Origin: Victivallales bacterium
GTDB lineage: Bacteria; Verrucomicrobiota; Lentisphaeria; Oligosphaerales; Oligosphaeraceae
Length of the DNA: 23,920 nt
Direction: 5' to 3'
Assembly: GCA_017431185.1 (NCBI GenBank)
Contig: JAFRLP010000281.1
Span: forward strand, 1 to 23,920
The position numbers and the translations under genes are program-made. The notes below the pieces were generated by a model. That model saw nothing but the letters and a program-made list of their open reading frames with translations. It searched no databases and was not told where the DNA came from. Within the stretch, counting starts at the first letter, position 1. The number at the start of each line of letters is the position of its first letter. This document shows positions 15,302-22,757 of the stretch, in pieces.

Positions 15302-15468
15302 TAGGCGCGTTCCACCATCTTCCGACATTGCGCCAGGGCGAAACTTTCGCCCGTCGGACAGTTGTTGCCCCCCAGGCAGACAGGTTCGTCAGCCTGAATG
15401 GCGACGGAGACCTCGCACTCGTTTTCGCACCCCTGGCATTTGACGGTCACGGTCTTGCCTGTCGCCAT
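15265..15468 (-). CDS. Small cysteine-rich DUF1667-like protein with a repeat-derived C-terminus
   Basis: The 67-residue product has a C11-x2-C14-x3-C18 cluster (VKCQGCENECEV) and a second cluster with C31, C37 and C48 (CLGGNNCPTGESFA). The spacing and the C-x2-G-x-x-(Y/F)-A ending resemble DUF1667 proteins, small metal- or cluster-binding partners often encoded with FAD-dependent glycerol-3-phosphate dehydrogenases. The match is from memory of the motif. The last residues, YSVREATSVREA, come from the GTCCGCGAGGC repeat, so the original end has probably been extended or replaced. The start overlaps the tail region of the phosphodiesterase gene with a 4-base gap, suggesting translational coupling; GAGG precedes the ATG by 2 bases. 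Confidence 0.66.
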   Translation of the reverse strand: MATGKTVTVKCQGCENECEVSVAIQADEPVCLGGNNCPTGESFALAQCRKMVERAYSVREATSVREA

Positions 15469-15472
15469 GGCC

Positions 15473-16210
15473 TCAGCCCAGAATGCCCTTCAGGTCGGCG
15501 GCGCAGTTGCTGGTGATGGAATCCACACCGTAGTCAATGAAACGCTGGGCATAGCCAGGGTGGTCAATCGTCCAGACCGCCACATAAAGTCCCGCGTCAT
15601 GCAATGCCTGGATATAATCGCGGACATTGGCGGGTTCGCTGGCGTAGGCGTCAACGCCGTCGGCATTCAGTTCCCTCAGAGTGTCAACCAACTCGGCTGG
15701 GGTGCCGTATTTGTGGAAATGGGTCAGGAAAAGGGTGCGGTATTCGGGCAATGCCTCCTTGACGGCTTTGAGCAGGGAGGGCGTGAACGAGATGAACACG
15801 CACCGCTCCGGCTCCAGCCCGCAAGCCTTTACCTCGGATACCACGGCGGGAACCAGCGCCGGATTTTCCGCCTTGAGTTCCAAGTAGAGTTCACGCCCAG
15901 GGCCAAGTTCGGCAATCAGTTCCGGCAGAGTGGCCAGGCGCTCATGCTGGTATTCGGGATTGTGGTTGGCGACCGTGAGGGCACGGAGTTCGTCAAAGGT
16001 GGAGGCCTGGACATCCAAATCGCGGTTGGCGACCATCCCGGTGGTGTTGTTGTGGCAGACGATGACCTTCTGGTCAGCCGTCAAATAGACATCGCACTCC
16101 GACCCGTCCGAACCCAGTTCGCGGGCCAGGCGGTGGGCGGAAACGGTGTTCTCAGGGGCGATGATGGATTCCCCGCGGTGGGAAATCCAAAGGAGCTTGC
16201 GTTTGTTCAT
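15473..16210 (-). CDS. Glycerophosphodiester phosphodiesterase family protein
   Basis: It would hydrolyse glycerophosphodiesters from phospholipid turnover to glycerol 3-phosphate and an alcohol. The 245-residue TIM-barrel protein begins MNKRKLLWISHRG, with catalytic H11 and R12, then PENTVSAH. SECDVYLTADQKV carries E38 and D40, and VCHN carries H53, where HD is usual. Later strands include LYLELKAE and the C-terminal LYVAVWTIDHPGYAQRF typical of the family. No signal peptide is present, so it is probably cytoplasmic. ATG 16210 is chosen over a TTG three codons upstream because it is the first ATG; no Shine-Dalgarno site is evident. A -10/-35 pair lies at 16258-16285. Confidence 0.9.
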   Translation of the reverse strand: MNKRKLLWISHRGESIIAPENTVSAHRLARELGSDGSECDVYLTADQKVIVCHNNTTGMVANRDLDVQASTFDELRALTVANHNPEYQHERLATLPELIAELGPGRELYLELKAENPALVPAVVSEVKACGLEPERCVFISFTPSLLKAVKEALPEYRTLFLTHFHKYGTPAELVDTLRELNADGVDAYASEPANVRDYIQALHDAGLYVAVWTIDHPGYAQRFIDYGVDSITSNCAADLKGILG

Positions 16211-16257
16211 GGCACACAAATGTTGTTTGTTTTTGGGGAGATGGAGATGTGACTTTT

Positions 16258-16285
16258 AAGATAGTGTCCACCGTGTGATTTTCAA
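16258..16285 (-). promoter_or_regulatory. Candidate promoter of the phosphodiesterase gene with CACGGTG motifs
   Basis: On the minus strand TTGAAA (16285-16280) and TATCTT (16263-16258) are 16 bases apart, about 48 bases before the ATG. The spacer holds ATCACACGGTGG and a second GGGAAAAACACGGTGC lies just upstream (16307-16292). The same motif appears in the promoter region of the ECF sigma operon. Confidence 0.38.
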
Positions 16286-16417
16286 ATCCACGCACCGTGT
16301 TTTTCCCATTTCAACCAAGGCGTCCCCCCGCATCCGTTTTTATCCGCCAATAAATCTGGTGGCCTATTCGTTAACGTAAAAAGGTCTCAAACAAAACTCT
16401 TCAGGAAGACAAACACA

Positions 16418-18754
16418 ATGAGTTGGATTGACTGGCTGATAACGATTGTTCCGCTGTGTGTGGTAATGTGGCTGGGCTTCTATGTCCGACGGTATATCAC
16501 TGGCGTCTCGGACTTTTTGGCATGCGGACGCCTCTGCCATCGCTATGTGCTGCTGAACCAGGGGCTGGCCAATTCTCTGGGACTGATCACGCTGGTCTCC
16601 TACATTGAAGTTCATTACAAGACAGGCTTTGCCCTGGCCTTCTGGAGTTCCCTCACCCTGCCCATCTCCATCGCCTTGTCCCTGCTGGGCATCGGCACCT
16701 ATCGCTTCAGGGAGACGCGCGCCCTGAGCATCGGCCAGTTTCTGGAGATGCGCTACAGTCGTTCCCTGCGCATCTTCGCCAGTTTCCTCCGCTCTATCGC
16801 CGAAATGCTGGCCAACATGATTATGCCAGCCGTTGCGGCACGGTTCTTCATCGCCTATCTCGGACTGCCGCAAACCCTAGTCCTCGGCCCGCTGAAGATA
16901 CCGACCTTCCTGCTCATCATCATCTTCACACTCGTCCTGGCCATCACTCTCATCTGCACGGCTGGACAGCTCTCCATCACCATCACAGACACCTTGCAGG
17001 CTTTGCTGTTCCTGCCTGTCGTGCTCATTTTCATCATCTTCGTGCTGACCAAATTCTCCTGGAGCAACGAAATCGTGCAAGTGATGGCAGACCGTGCGCC
17101 AGGAGAGAGTTTCATCAATCCATACGACCTGTCAAAACTGCGAGACTTCAACTGGTTCATGCTGATCACCACCTGGGTGGGGCTGGGACTTCACCGCATC
17201 AGCGGCATCACGGGAAACTCCGGCGGCGCAGCTGTCACCGCCCATGAAGGGAAAATGGCCAACCTGCTTGGCACTTGGCGCGGAGCCTTCGACACCATCT
17301 TCTATGTCTGCATCGCCGTCGCCATCATCACTGTCCTGCACCACCAGAATTTCGCCGCCAAGGCCAAGGAGATACGCACCTCCATCTCCCAGGTCATTGC
17401 CGAGGAAAAAATCCAGGATCCCGCCGAGAGGGCGCAGTTCATGGAGAAGATGTCCTCCATTCCCGAACAGCGGCATGTCATTGGACAGGATGCCCCGTTC
17501 TCTGAAAAAACCAGCCCCGATCAGGTCTATTTCGACAAGGCACAGGAATATTTCGGTTTGGACGGACAAGGCAGCAAGCGCACCCAGGAGTTCAAAACTC
17601 TGTTCCGCCAGATGATGCTGCCCGTCACCATGCGCCATCTGCTTCCCAAAGGACTGGTCGGGCTGTTCTGCATGCTCATTCTGCTGTTCATTCTCTCCAC
17701 GGATGACAGCCGAATCTACAGCGCCAGTTCCACGCTGGTGCAGGACTGCGTCGTTCCCTTCTACAAGGAGGGACAGCTCTCCCCCGAAAAGCATGTCTTC
17801 TGGATCCGCCTGATCTCCATCGGAGTCGGCGTGTTCTTCGTGTTCGGCTCGGTCTTCATGTCGCAGTTGGACTACATCAGTCTGTTCGTGAGCATCACCT
17901 ACGGCATGTGGATGGGCGGTTGCGGCCCCATGCTGATGTTCGGCTTGTATAGCCGTTTCGGAACAACGGCAGGAGCCTGGTGCAGCCTGTTGCTGGGCAT
18001 GTGCATCAATCTGTCGGGGGCCATCTGCCAGCGTTGCTGGGCCTCGTTCATCTATCCACTGCTGGAGGACCATGGGCTGGTGGATCGCGTGGGCGCAATC
18101 CTCACGACGCTCTCCAAGCCCTTCCACCCCTATGTGGTGTGGGAGATGAACCGCCTGAAATTCCCCATCAACTCCTACGAGGTGTATCTGATAGCCATGC
18201 TGTCAAGTCTGGTGGTCTATATCGTCGTCTCCCTGCTGACCAAAAAGGAGCCTTTCAACCTGGAACGCATGCTGCACCGCGGCAAATACGCCACCGAAGG
18301 GGCGAAAAACATCACTTCCGCGTGGACTTGGAAAACCGTCTGGCAGAAACTCATCGGCATCACCCCCGAATACTCACGGAGCGACAAGGCCATCGCCTGG
18401 GCAGTGTTCGGCTACTCCTTCGTCTACAAGTTTATCATCATGTTCATACTGGTGGTCATCGTCAATGCCTTCATGCCATGGGGCAGCAAAGGATGGGGCA
18501 ACTATTTCTTCGTCGCCAACCTGGCAGTTCCTGGCGTGGCGGCCGTGCTGACCGCAATCTGGTTCGGCATTGGCGGCATTCGCGATTTGCGGCGGATGTT
18601 CCACGACCTGGCCAACCGCACGTCAAATCCTCTGGACAATGGCATGGTCTCAGGCCATGTCTCGCTGGATGAGAAGGAAAAGATTGCCGCCATCGAAAAG
18701 GCCGCCACGGAACAGAGTGACGACAAGGCAGATAATCAGCCTGGCATGAAATAG
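16418..18754 (+). CDS. Sodium:solute symporter family protein, long form
   Basis: The 778-residue protein resembles the SSF (SLC5-like) family, which couples Na+ entry to uptake of sugars, amino acids or other solutes. It starts MSWIDWLITIVPLCVVMWLG, followed by VRRYITGVSDFLACGR, a typical first-helix to loop segment. ALSIGQFLEMRYSRSLRIFAS is a family signature region. Many hydrophobic helices follow. A hydrophilic insert (about 310-395, from NFAAKAKEIR to QEFKTLF) and a charged tail (about 724-778) make it longer than common members of 450-600 residues. AGGAAG lies 9 bases before the ATG. It is divergent from the phosphodiesterase, and its last 19 bases overlap the convergent dehydrogenase gene. 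The substrate is unknown. Confidence 0.85.
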   Translation: MSWIDWLITIVPLCVVMWLGFYVRRYITGVSDFLACGRLCHRYVLLNQGLANSLGLITLVSYIEVHYKTGFALAFWSSLTLPISIALSLLGIGTYRFRETRALSIGQFLEMRYSRSLRIFASFLRSIAEMLANMIMPAVAARFFIAYLGLPQTLVLGPLKIPTFLLIIIFTLVLAITLICTAGQLSITITDTLQALLFLPVVLIFIIFVLTKFSWSNEIVQVMADRAPGESFINPYDLSKLRDFNWFMLITTWVGLGLHRISGITGNSGGAAVTAHEGKMANLLGTWRGAFDTIFYVCIAVAIITVLHHQNFAAKAKEIRTSISQVIAEEKIQDPAERAQFMEKMSSIPEQRHVIGQDAPFSEKTSPDQVYFDKAQEYFGLDGQGSKRTQEFKTLFRQMMLPVTMRHLLPKGLVGLFCMLILLFILSTDDSRIYSASSTLVQDCVVPFYKEGQLSPEKHVFWIRLISIGVGVFFVFGSVFMSQLDYISLFVSITYGMWMGGCGPMLMFGLYSRFGTTAGAWCSLLLGMCINLSGAICQRCWASFIYPLLEDHGLVDRVGAILTTLSKPFHPYVVWEMNRLKFPINSYEVYLIAMLSSLVVYIVVSLLTKKEPFNLERMLHRGKYATEGAKNITSAWTWKTVWQKLIGITPEYSRSDKAIAWAVFGYSFVYKFIIMFILVVIVNAFMPWGSKGWGNYFFVANLAVPGVAAVLTAIWFGIGGIRDLRRMFHDLANRTSNPLDNGMVSGHVSLDEKEKIAAIEKAATEQSDDKADNQPGMK

Positions 18755-19767
18755 GGTTTGACGCAGGAGATTTCCCCCGCCAGAGCCTGCCTCAGGCGTT
18801 CCGCCGCCGTCTCAAAGCCGAAGGGGTCGCCAAGGAACCATTCGGGGTGGATGGCGCCTGACTGAATGAGGGCGGTCGCCTCGGCAAAGCCAATGGCGGG
18901 TTCCGCAAACGTCGTGAGCAGACGCTGCTTGTGGAACACCAGTTCATTCACGTCCAGCGGGACGGTGGAGCCACCGCCGAAATCCAACCCCAGCAGGTTC
19001 ACGGTTCCGCCGAAACGGGTTATCGTCAAGGCCGTCGGCAGTGTTTTTGGGGGCGAGGTGACAAATACCTGCTCCGCACCGGAAGGATGACGCTCCAGAT
19101 AGGCGGTCGTCACATCGTCCGTCCCTGACCGCAGAATGGTGGTGGCCCCGATTTTTCGCGCCGTCTCCAATTTGACTTCGTTTGTCTTGGACTGGCGGCT
19201 GGAAGCCACCAAAGTGAGGTCAGACGCGCCCGCCCTCCGGCAAAGGGCGGCGATGAGCAGACCAATGGCGCCGGCGCCAAAGATGACCACGCGGTCTCCC
19301 AAGGCAACCTGGCTGGTACGGACAGCGGCCAGCGCCACAGCCAGCGGCTCGCTTAATGCGGCATCCACAAATTCCAGGCCCTCGAAACGGTTCACAGCCG
19401 CGGCCTTCACGGTCAGGTACTCCCCCATGCCCGGCTGCCCGTCCAGCGTATGCATATTCCGGCACCGCTCCGGATGGCCTGATTTACAGTCCAGGCAATT
19501 GCCGCACATTGTGCAGTCCTCCACCGTCACTCGGTCTCCGACGCGCAGACTCTTCACCCCCGCCCCAACTTCCAGAATCTCGCCGGCAATCTCATGCCCC
19601 AAAGGCATCAGGCCGTCCGTCCAGTCGCGCACGAAGTTCAGGTCAGTGCCGCATACGCCGCAGCACCTCACGCCGACAAGCACCTCATCATGGCCAGGAG
19701 CCCTGACCTCGCGTTCCCGAACCTCCAGACGCACGCCTCGCCCGCCAAACAAACCTCGACTTTTCAT
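18736..19767 (-). CDS. Zinc-dependent medium-chain alcohol dehydrogenase (sorbitol/threonine dehydrogenase-like)
   Basis: The 343-residue cytoplasmic enzyme has the GroES-like catalytic domain with GVCGTD (C39), GHE (H58, E59) and SEPLAV (E140) around the active zinc. The structural zinc cysteines are C88, C91, C94 and C102 in MCGNCLDC...C. The NAD(P)-binding Rossmann fold follows with FGAGAIGLLIAAL (163-175). It would oxidise a sugar alcohol or secondary alcohol; the substrate cannot be read from sequence. ATG 19767 is preferred because GGAG lies 10 bases upstream and the fold begins there. An in-frame extension to 19899 lacks family similarity. It is convergent with the symporter gene and shares a 19-base 3' overlap, so the pair may act on one substrate, but that is inference. 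Confidence 0.93.
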   Translation of the reverse strand: MKSRGLFGGRGVRLEVREREVRAPGHDEVLVGVRCCGVCGTDLNFVRDWTDGLMPLGHEIAGEILEVGAGVKSLRVGDRVTVEDCTMCGNCLDCKSGHPERCRNMHTLDGQPGMGEYLTVKAAAVNRFEGLEFVDAALSEPLAVALAAVRTSQVALGDRVVIFGAGAIGLLIAALCRRAGASDLTLVASSRQSKTNEVKLETARKIGATTILRSGTDDVTTAYLERHPSGAEQVFVTSPPKTLPTALTITRFGGTVNLLGLDFGGGSTVPLDVNELVFHKQRLLTTFAEPAIGFAEATALIQSGAIHPEWFLGDPFGFETAAERLRQALAGEISCVKPYFMPG

Positions 19768-19884
19768 CTTTCGACTTCTCCATGTCATGAACGGAATGCA
19801 CGGCAAAATCACCTTTGCCCAGGACAATACTATGCCCACTCTTGCACAGATTGCAAGCAGCCCTCCAAAATTCTTGCCAATGAA

Positions 19885-19912
19885 TTGCGTTTCCCGCAAA
19901 TAACATTATATT
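19885..19912 (+). promoter_or_regulatory. Candidate promoter upstream of murD
   Basis: TTGCGT (19885-19890) and TATATT (19907-19912) are 16 bases apart, about 70 bases before the murD start. The stretch 19900-19950 is strongly AT-rich and contains further TATTAT-like hexamers. It separates murD from the divergent dehydrogenase gene. Confidence 0.33.
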
Positions 19913-19982
19913 ATGATTCGTCTTGCATTTGACAAGATATTATAAGGGGATTTATGGCTTTTTTCTGTCCTGACAGGAAAGA

Positions 19983-21338
19983 ATGCTGAACCTTGAGTCA
20001 AAGAACATTCTGATACTGGGCGGTGGAGGCAGCGGCATTGCCGCAGCCAAGTTGGCTTGCGCCCGCAAAGCCATCCCGACCGTATTGGACACGAATGCGG
20101 ATGCAGCCGAGCGTTTGGCCCGGCAACTGCCTCCTCAGGCGCGTTTTCTGGCAGGGGACGAGGCGCTGGGCTGGACCGGCCTGTGCGACTGGTGCGTCTT
20201 CAGCCCAGGAGTCCCCCTGGACAGCCCGCTTGCCATGGCGGCACGGAGGCACACGAGCCGACTCATCAGCGAACATGCCTTCGGCGGAACATTTTGCCAG
20301 GCCCCCATTCTGGCTGTCACCGGAACCAATGGCAAGACAACCACCACCGAGATGGTCGCCCATCTCCTGAACGAAGGCGGACGCCACGCCATCGCCGCCG
20401 GCAACATCGGCCTCCCGCTTTCAGAGGTCGCTCTGCAATCACCGCAGCCCGACGTCATCGTCGCCGAAACCAGTTCCTTCCAACTTGAATTGCCAGAGCA
20501 TCTTCATCCCCGGGCGGCGGTTCTGCTGAACATCACCCCCGACCACCTGGAACGTCATGGCTCATTGCAGGAGTACACCCGATGCAAACTGGCGGTGTTC
20601 CACAACCTTCCACAAGGCACTTCACCTGTGCTCAATCACAAACTACTGGACTTGCCGGCGGTCAGCCAGGCGCTTGAACGTCACCACCCAGCCATCACCT
20701 TCTCCGCCACCAGCGACCAGGCGACCTACACCATCCGGAATGGCTCGTTGTACAACCGCCCGCGCCAGCAAGAACTCGTCGCCATGGAAAAACTCCCGTT
20801 CATCGGAGAGCACAATTACGAAAACGCCCTGGCAGCCCTGGCCCTTCTGGAGTCCGCGGGACTGGACAGCGCAGCCCTTGCCCCGGCGCTGACCACCTTT
20901 CACACCGGACCGCACCGCATTGAAACCATCGCCCAATTCGGGGCATTCACCTTTGTCGATGACTCAAAGGCAACGGACGTGGATGCCATGATGGCCGCCA
21001 TACGAACCATCGCACCCCAGGGAAAACCAATCGCCCTCATAGCCGGCGGCATTGACAAGGGCTGCTCTTTGGATGAGGCGCTGCCCCTCCTCCGCGCCCA
21101 CGTGACCCATGCGGCGCTCATTGGCTCGTGCGCGGAACGCCTGGCTTCCCGTTGGCGGGATACCCTGCCGGTCAGAATATGCGCCAATCTCGCCGAAGCC
21201 GTCCAAAACTGCCTGGCAGCACTGCCTGACGGCGGCGTGGTGCTGCTGTCGCCAGGGTGCTCCAGTTTCGACATGTTTGCCAGTTATGCAGCCCGGGGCG
21301 AGGCCTTCCGGACTGCGGTCAAGAACCTTTTTTCCTAA
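19983..21338 (+). CDS. murD: UDP-N-acetylmuramoyl-L-alanine--D-glutamate ligase (MurD)
   Basis: MurD adds D-glutamate to UDP-MurNAc-L-Ala with ATP in the cytoplasm, the second amino-acid step of peptidoglycan precursor synthesis. The 451-residue protein shows the N-terminal UMAG-binding Rossmann start NILILGGGGSGIAAAK (8-23) and the ATP loop AVTGTNGKTTTTEM (111-124). NIGLPL and SSFQLE follow, then ITPDHLERH (184-192), GEHNYENALAAL (275-286), DDSKATD (326-332) and LSPGCSSFDMFASYAARGEAF (422-442). The usual DSKATN ends in Asp here. AGGA lies 4 bases before the ATG. A LysM lipoprotein gene follows after 32 bases. murG is about 16 kb away, so the cell-division/cell-wall cluster is split in this genome. 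Confidence 0.96.
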   Translation: MLNLESKNILILGGGGSGIAAAKLACARKAIPTVLDTNADAAERLARQLPPQARFLAGDEALGWTGLCDWCVFSPGVPLDSPLAMAARRHTSRLISEHAFGGTFCQAPILAVTGTNGKTTTTEMVAHLLNEGGRHAIAAGNIGLPLSEVALQSPQPDVIVAETSSFQLELPEHLHPRAAVLLNITPDHLERHGSLQEYTRCKLAVFHNLPQGTSPVLNHKLLDLPAVSQALERHHPAITFSATSDQATYTIRNGSLYNRPRQQELVAMEKLPFIGEHNYENALAALALLESAGLDSAALAPALTTFHTGPHRIETIAQFGAFTFVDDSKATDVDAMMAAIRTIAPQGKPIALIAGGIDKGCSLDEALPLLRAHVTHAALIGSCAERLASRWRDTLPVRICANLAEAVQNCLAALPDGGVVLLSPGCSSFDMFASYAARGEAFRTAVKNLFS

Positions 21339-21370
21339 AACACCATCACCTCAACCCACCTTCCAACTCC

Positions 21371-22588
21371 ATGTCCAACCTGCCCAATCTCAAACCACTC
21401 TGCCTCGTCGGTCTGGCCATCACGCTCTCCTTCGCCACCACCGCATGCCGCACCAACAACGCCCAGCAGCAGCCTCCCCGCAAAAAACTCGCCCTGGAAC
21501 TGATGAGCGACCGCGAGTGCATCCCGCCCGCATACCGTACCGCACAGGATGCCCGACGCGCCACCAAGTTGGCCAATATGCCTCCTGCCCCCTCCTTCAG
21601 CCAGCCCCCCGTTCCCCAACCAGAGCAAACGGACGCCTTTGCTCCTGTCGCCGACGGCGCGCCCGTGTTCGTGCCCGCCGATAGCCAGCCTGTCCAGACC
21701 GTGCTTCCGCCTGATGCGGGACTGCCTCCCCAGGCAGGCCCAACCCCAGGCATGCTGCCGCCGCCGCACACTGAGGCTGCCCCCATGCCCGCCCCGCAAC
21801 CGCCAGCGGCCAAACGCACCTACACCGTGGAAAAGAATGACTCCCTGTCCATCATCGCCTACCGTTACGGCATCAATTGGCGTGAACTGGCCAGCGAGAA
21901 CAACATCACCGACTCCAATCGCCTGAAGGTTGGTCAGGTTCTGACCCTCCCCGACAATGCCCAGGAGAATCCCCGTCCCCGTCCCGTCATCAGGAAGCAG
22001 GCAGCCGCGGCGCCGTCCCAGGCAGGTGGAACGACCGCCGGCGTCTATGTCGTCCAGCAAGGCGACACCTTCTCGAAAATCGCCAAGCGCCTGAAGGTCA
22101 GCGAGGCTGATTTGAAGGCCTGGAATTCAAGCATCAAGGACACGAACCGCATTTTCGTCGGCCAGAAGTTGAATTATGGTGGCGAAGCAACTGCCGCCAA
22201 GCAACCCGCCCAGGCTTCCCAGCCCAAGTCCTCCCCCAAATCTTCGGCGAAACTGCCCAAGGCGGCTATCCAGCCAGCCCTCCGTGTCTCGCCGGATGCT
22301 GCTTCCGCCGACCCCGCTCCCGCCACTCCGCCCGCCCCCGCCATCCAGCCGACTCCAGTCGAGACGCAGGAAGGCGTTGAGCAGCCAGAGAAGGCTCCCG
22401 CTCATCCGCTTTCACCGGCGCCCGCAGCCGCACCAGCAACCACGGCCCCGACACCGGCGATTCAGCCCGCGCCCGCCGGTCCCGCCATCCCTGACGTGCC
22501 CCCCCAATCCACGCCCCTTGGCGGCCTCCAGCCGCCCCAGCAACCTGTCCAGCCGCCCCAGCTTCCCATGCCCAATGCGAATTACTGA
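21371..22588 (+). CDS. LysM-domain lipoprotein, proline/alanine-rich
   Basis: The 405-residue product has a lipoprotein-type signal (CLVGLAITLSFATTAC, lipidated C26). A proline-rich linker follows, then two LysM peptidoglycan-binding domains at about 150-193 (YTVEKNDSLSIIAYRYGINW) and 225-269 (YVVQQGDTFSKIAKRLKV). A long Pro/Ala/Gln-rich tail with no recognised catalytic domain completes it. It probably tethers the outer membrane to peptidoglycan, or acts as a wall scaffold or activator like NlpD, but lacks the M23 domain. It lies 32 bases after murD on the same strand, so co-transcription is likely. No Shine-Dalgarno sequence is seen before ATG 21371, which suggests reliance on coupling to murD. 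The proline-rich tail is low complexity. Confidence 0.88.
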   Translation: MSNLPNLKPLCLVGLAITLSFATTACRTNNAQQQPPRKKLALELMSDRECIPPAYRTAQDARRATKLANMPPAPSFSQPPVPQPEQTDAFAPVADGAPVFVPADSQPVQTVLPPDAGLPPQAGPTPGMLPPPHTEAAPMPAPQPPAAKRTYTVEKNDSLSIIAYRYGINWRELASENNITDSNRLKVGQVLTLPDNAQENPRPRPVIRKQAAAAPSQAGGTTAGVYVVQQGDTFSKIAKRLKVSEADLKAWNSSIKDTNRIFVGQKLNYGGEATAAKQPAQASQPKSSPKSSAKLPKAAIQPALRVSPDAASADPAPATPPAPAIQPTPVETQEGVEQPEKAPAHPLSPAPAAAPATTAPTPAIQPAPAGPAIPDVPPQSTPLGGLQPPQQPVQPPQLPMPNANY

Positions 22589-22608
22589 TTCGCTCAACCC
22601 CTTGTTCA

Positions 22609-22630
22609 GAGGCAATTGAGGCTTTTTTGC
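22609..22630 (+). repeat. Possible remnant of the GAGGCAATTG palindromic element
   Basis: GAGGCAATTG (22609-22618) matches the left end of copies 1 and 2, and CTTTTTTGCA (22622-22631) resembles the right arm of copy 1 (GTTTTTTGCA). The centre is missing. It could be a deletion derivative or chance similarity. It lies between the LysM gene and the sigma factor gene. Confidence 0.3.
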
Positions 22631-22649
22631 ATAGTTTCTGAAAGGTCAA

Positions 22650-22705
22650 GGACTGCAACGGGTGTATCATTACATGAGGTTGCAGTCCATCGAAAAACTT
22701 TTTCG
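22650..22705. promoter_or_regulatory. Two perfect dyads upstream of the sigma-70 gene
   Basis: GGACTGCAAC (22650-22659) and GTTGCAGTCC (22679-22688) are perfect 10-bp arms around a 19-base spacer. Two bases later CGAAAAA (22691-22697) and TTTTTCG (22699-22705) form a perfect 15-base palindrome. They lie 53-108 bases before the sigma ATG. They could be an operator, a leader hairpin or a terminator for the LysM gene; the sequence does not decide. Confidence 0.6.
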
Positions 22706-22757
22706 GAGACTGTGAAAGCACATCATCCGGCACAATAAACCATATCGGAGGATTCCC

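Noticed and set aside
12936..16239. Identical 14-mer TTTGTTTTTGGGGA at 12936-12949 and 16226-16239
   Set aside because: It is low-complexity, and the two sites relate to differently oriented genes, so chance is the better explanation.
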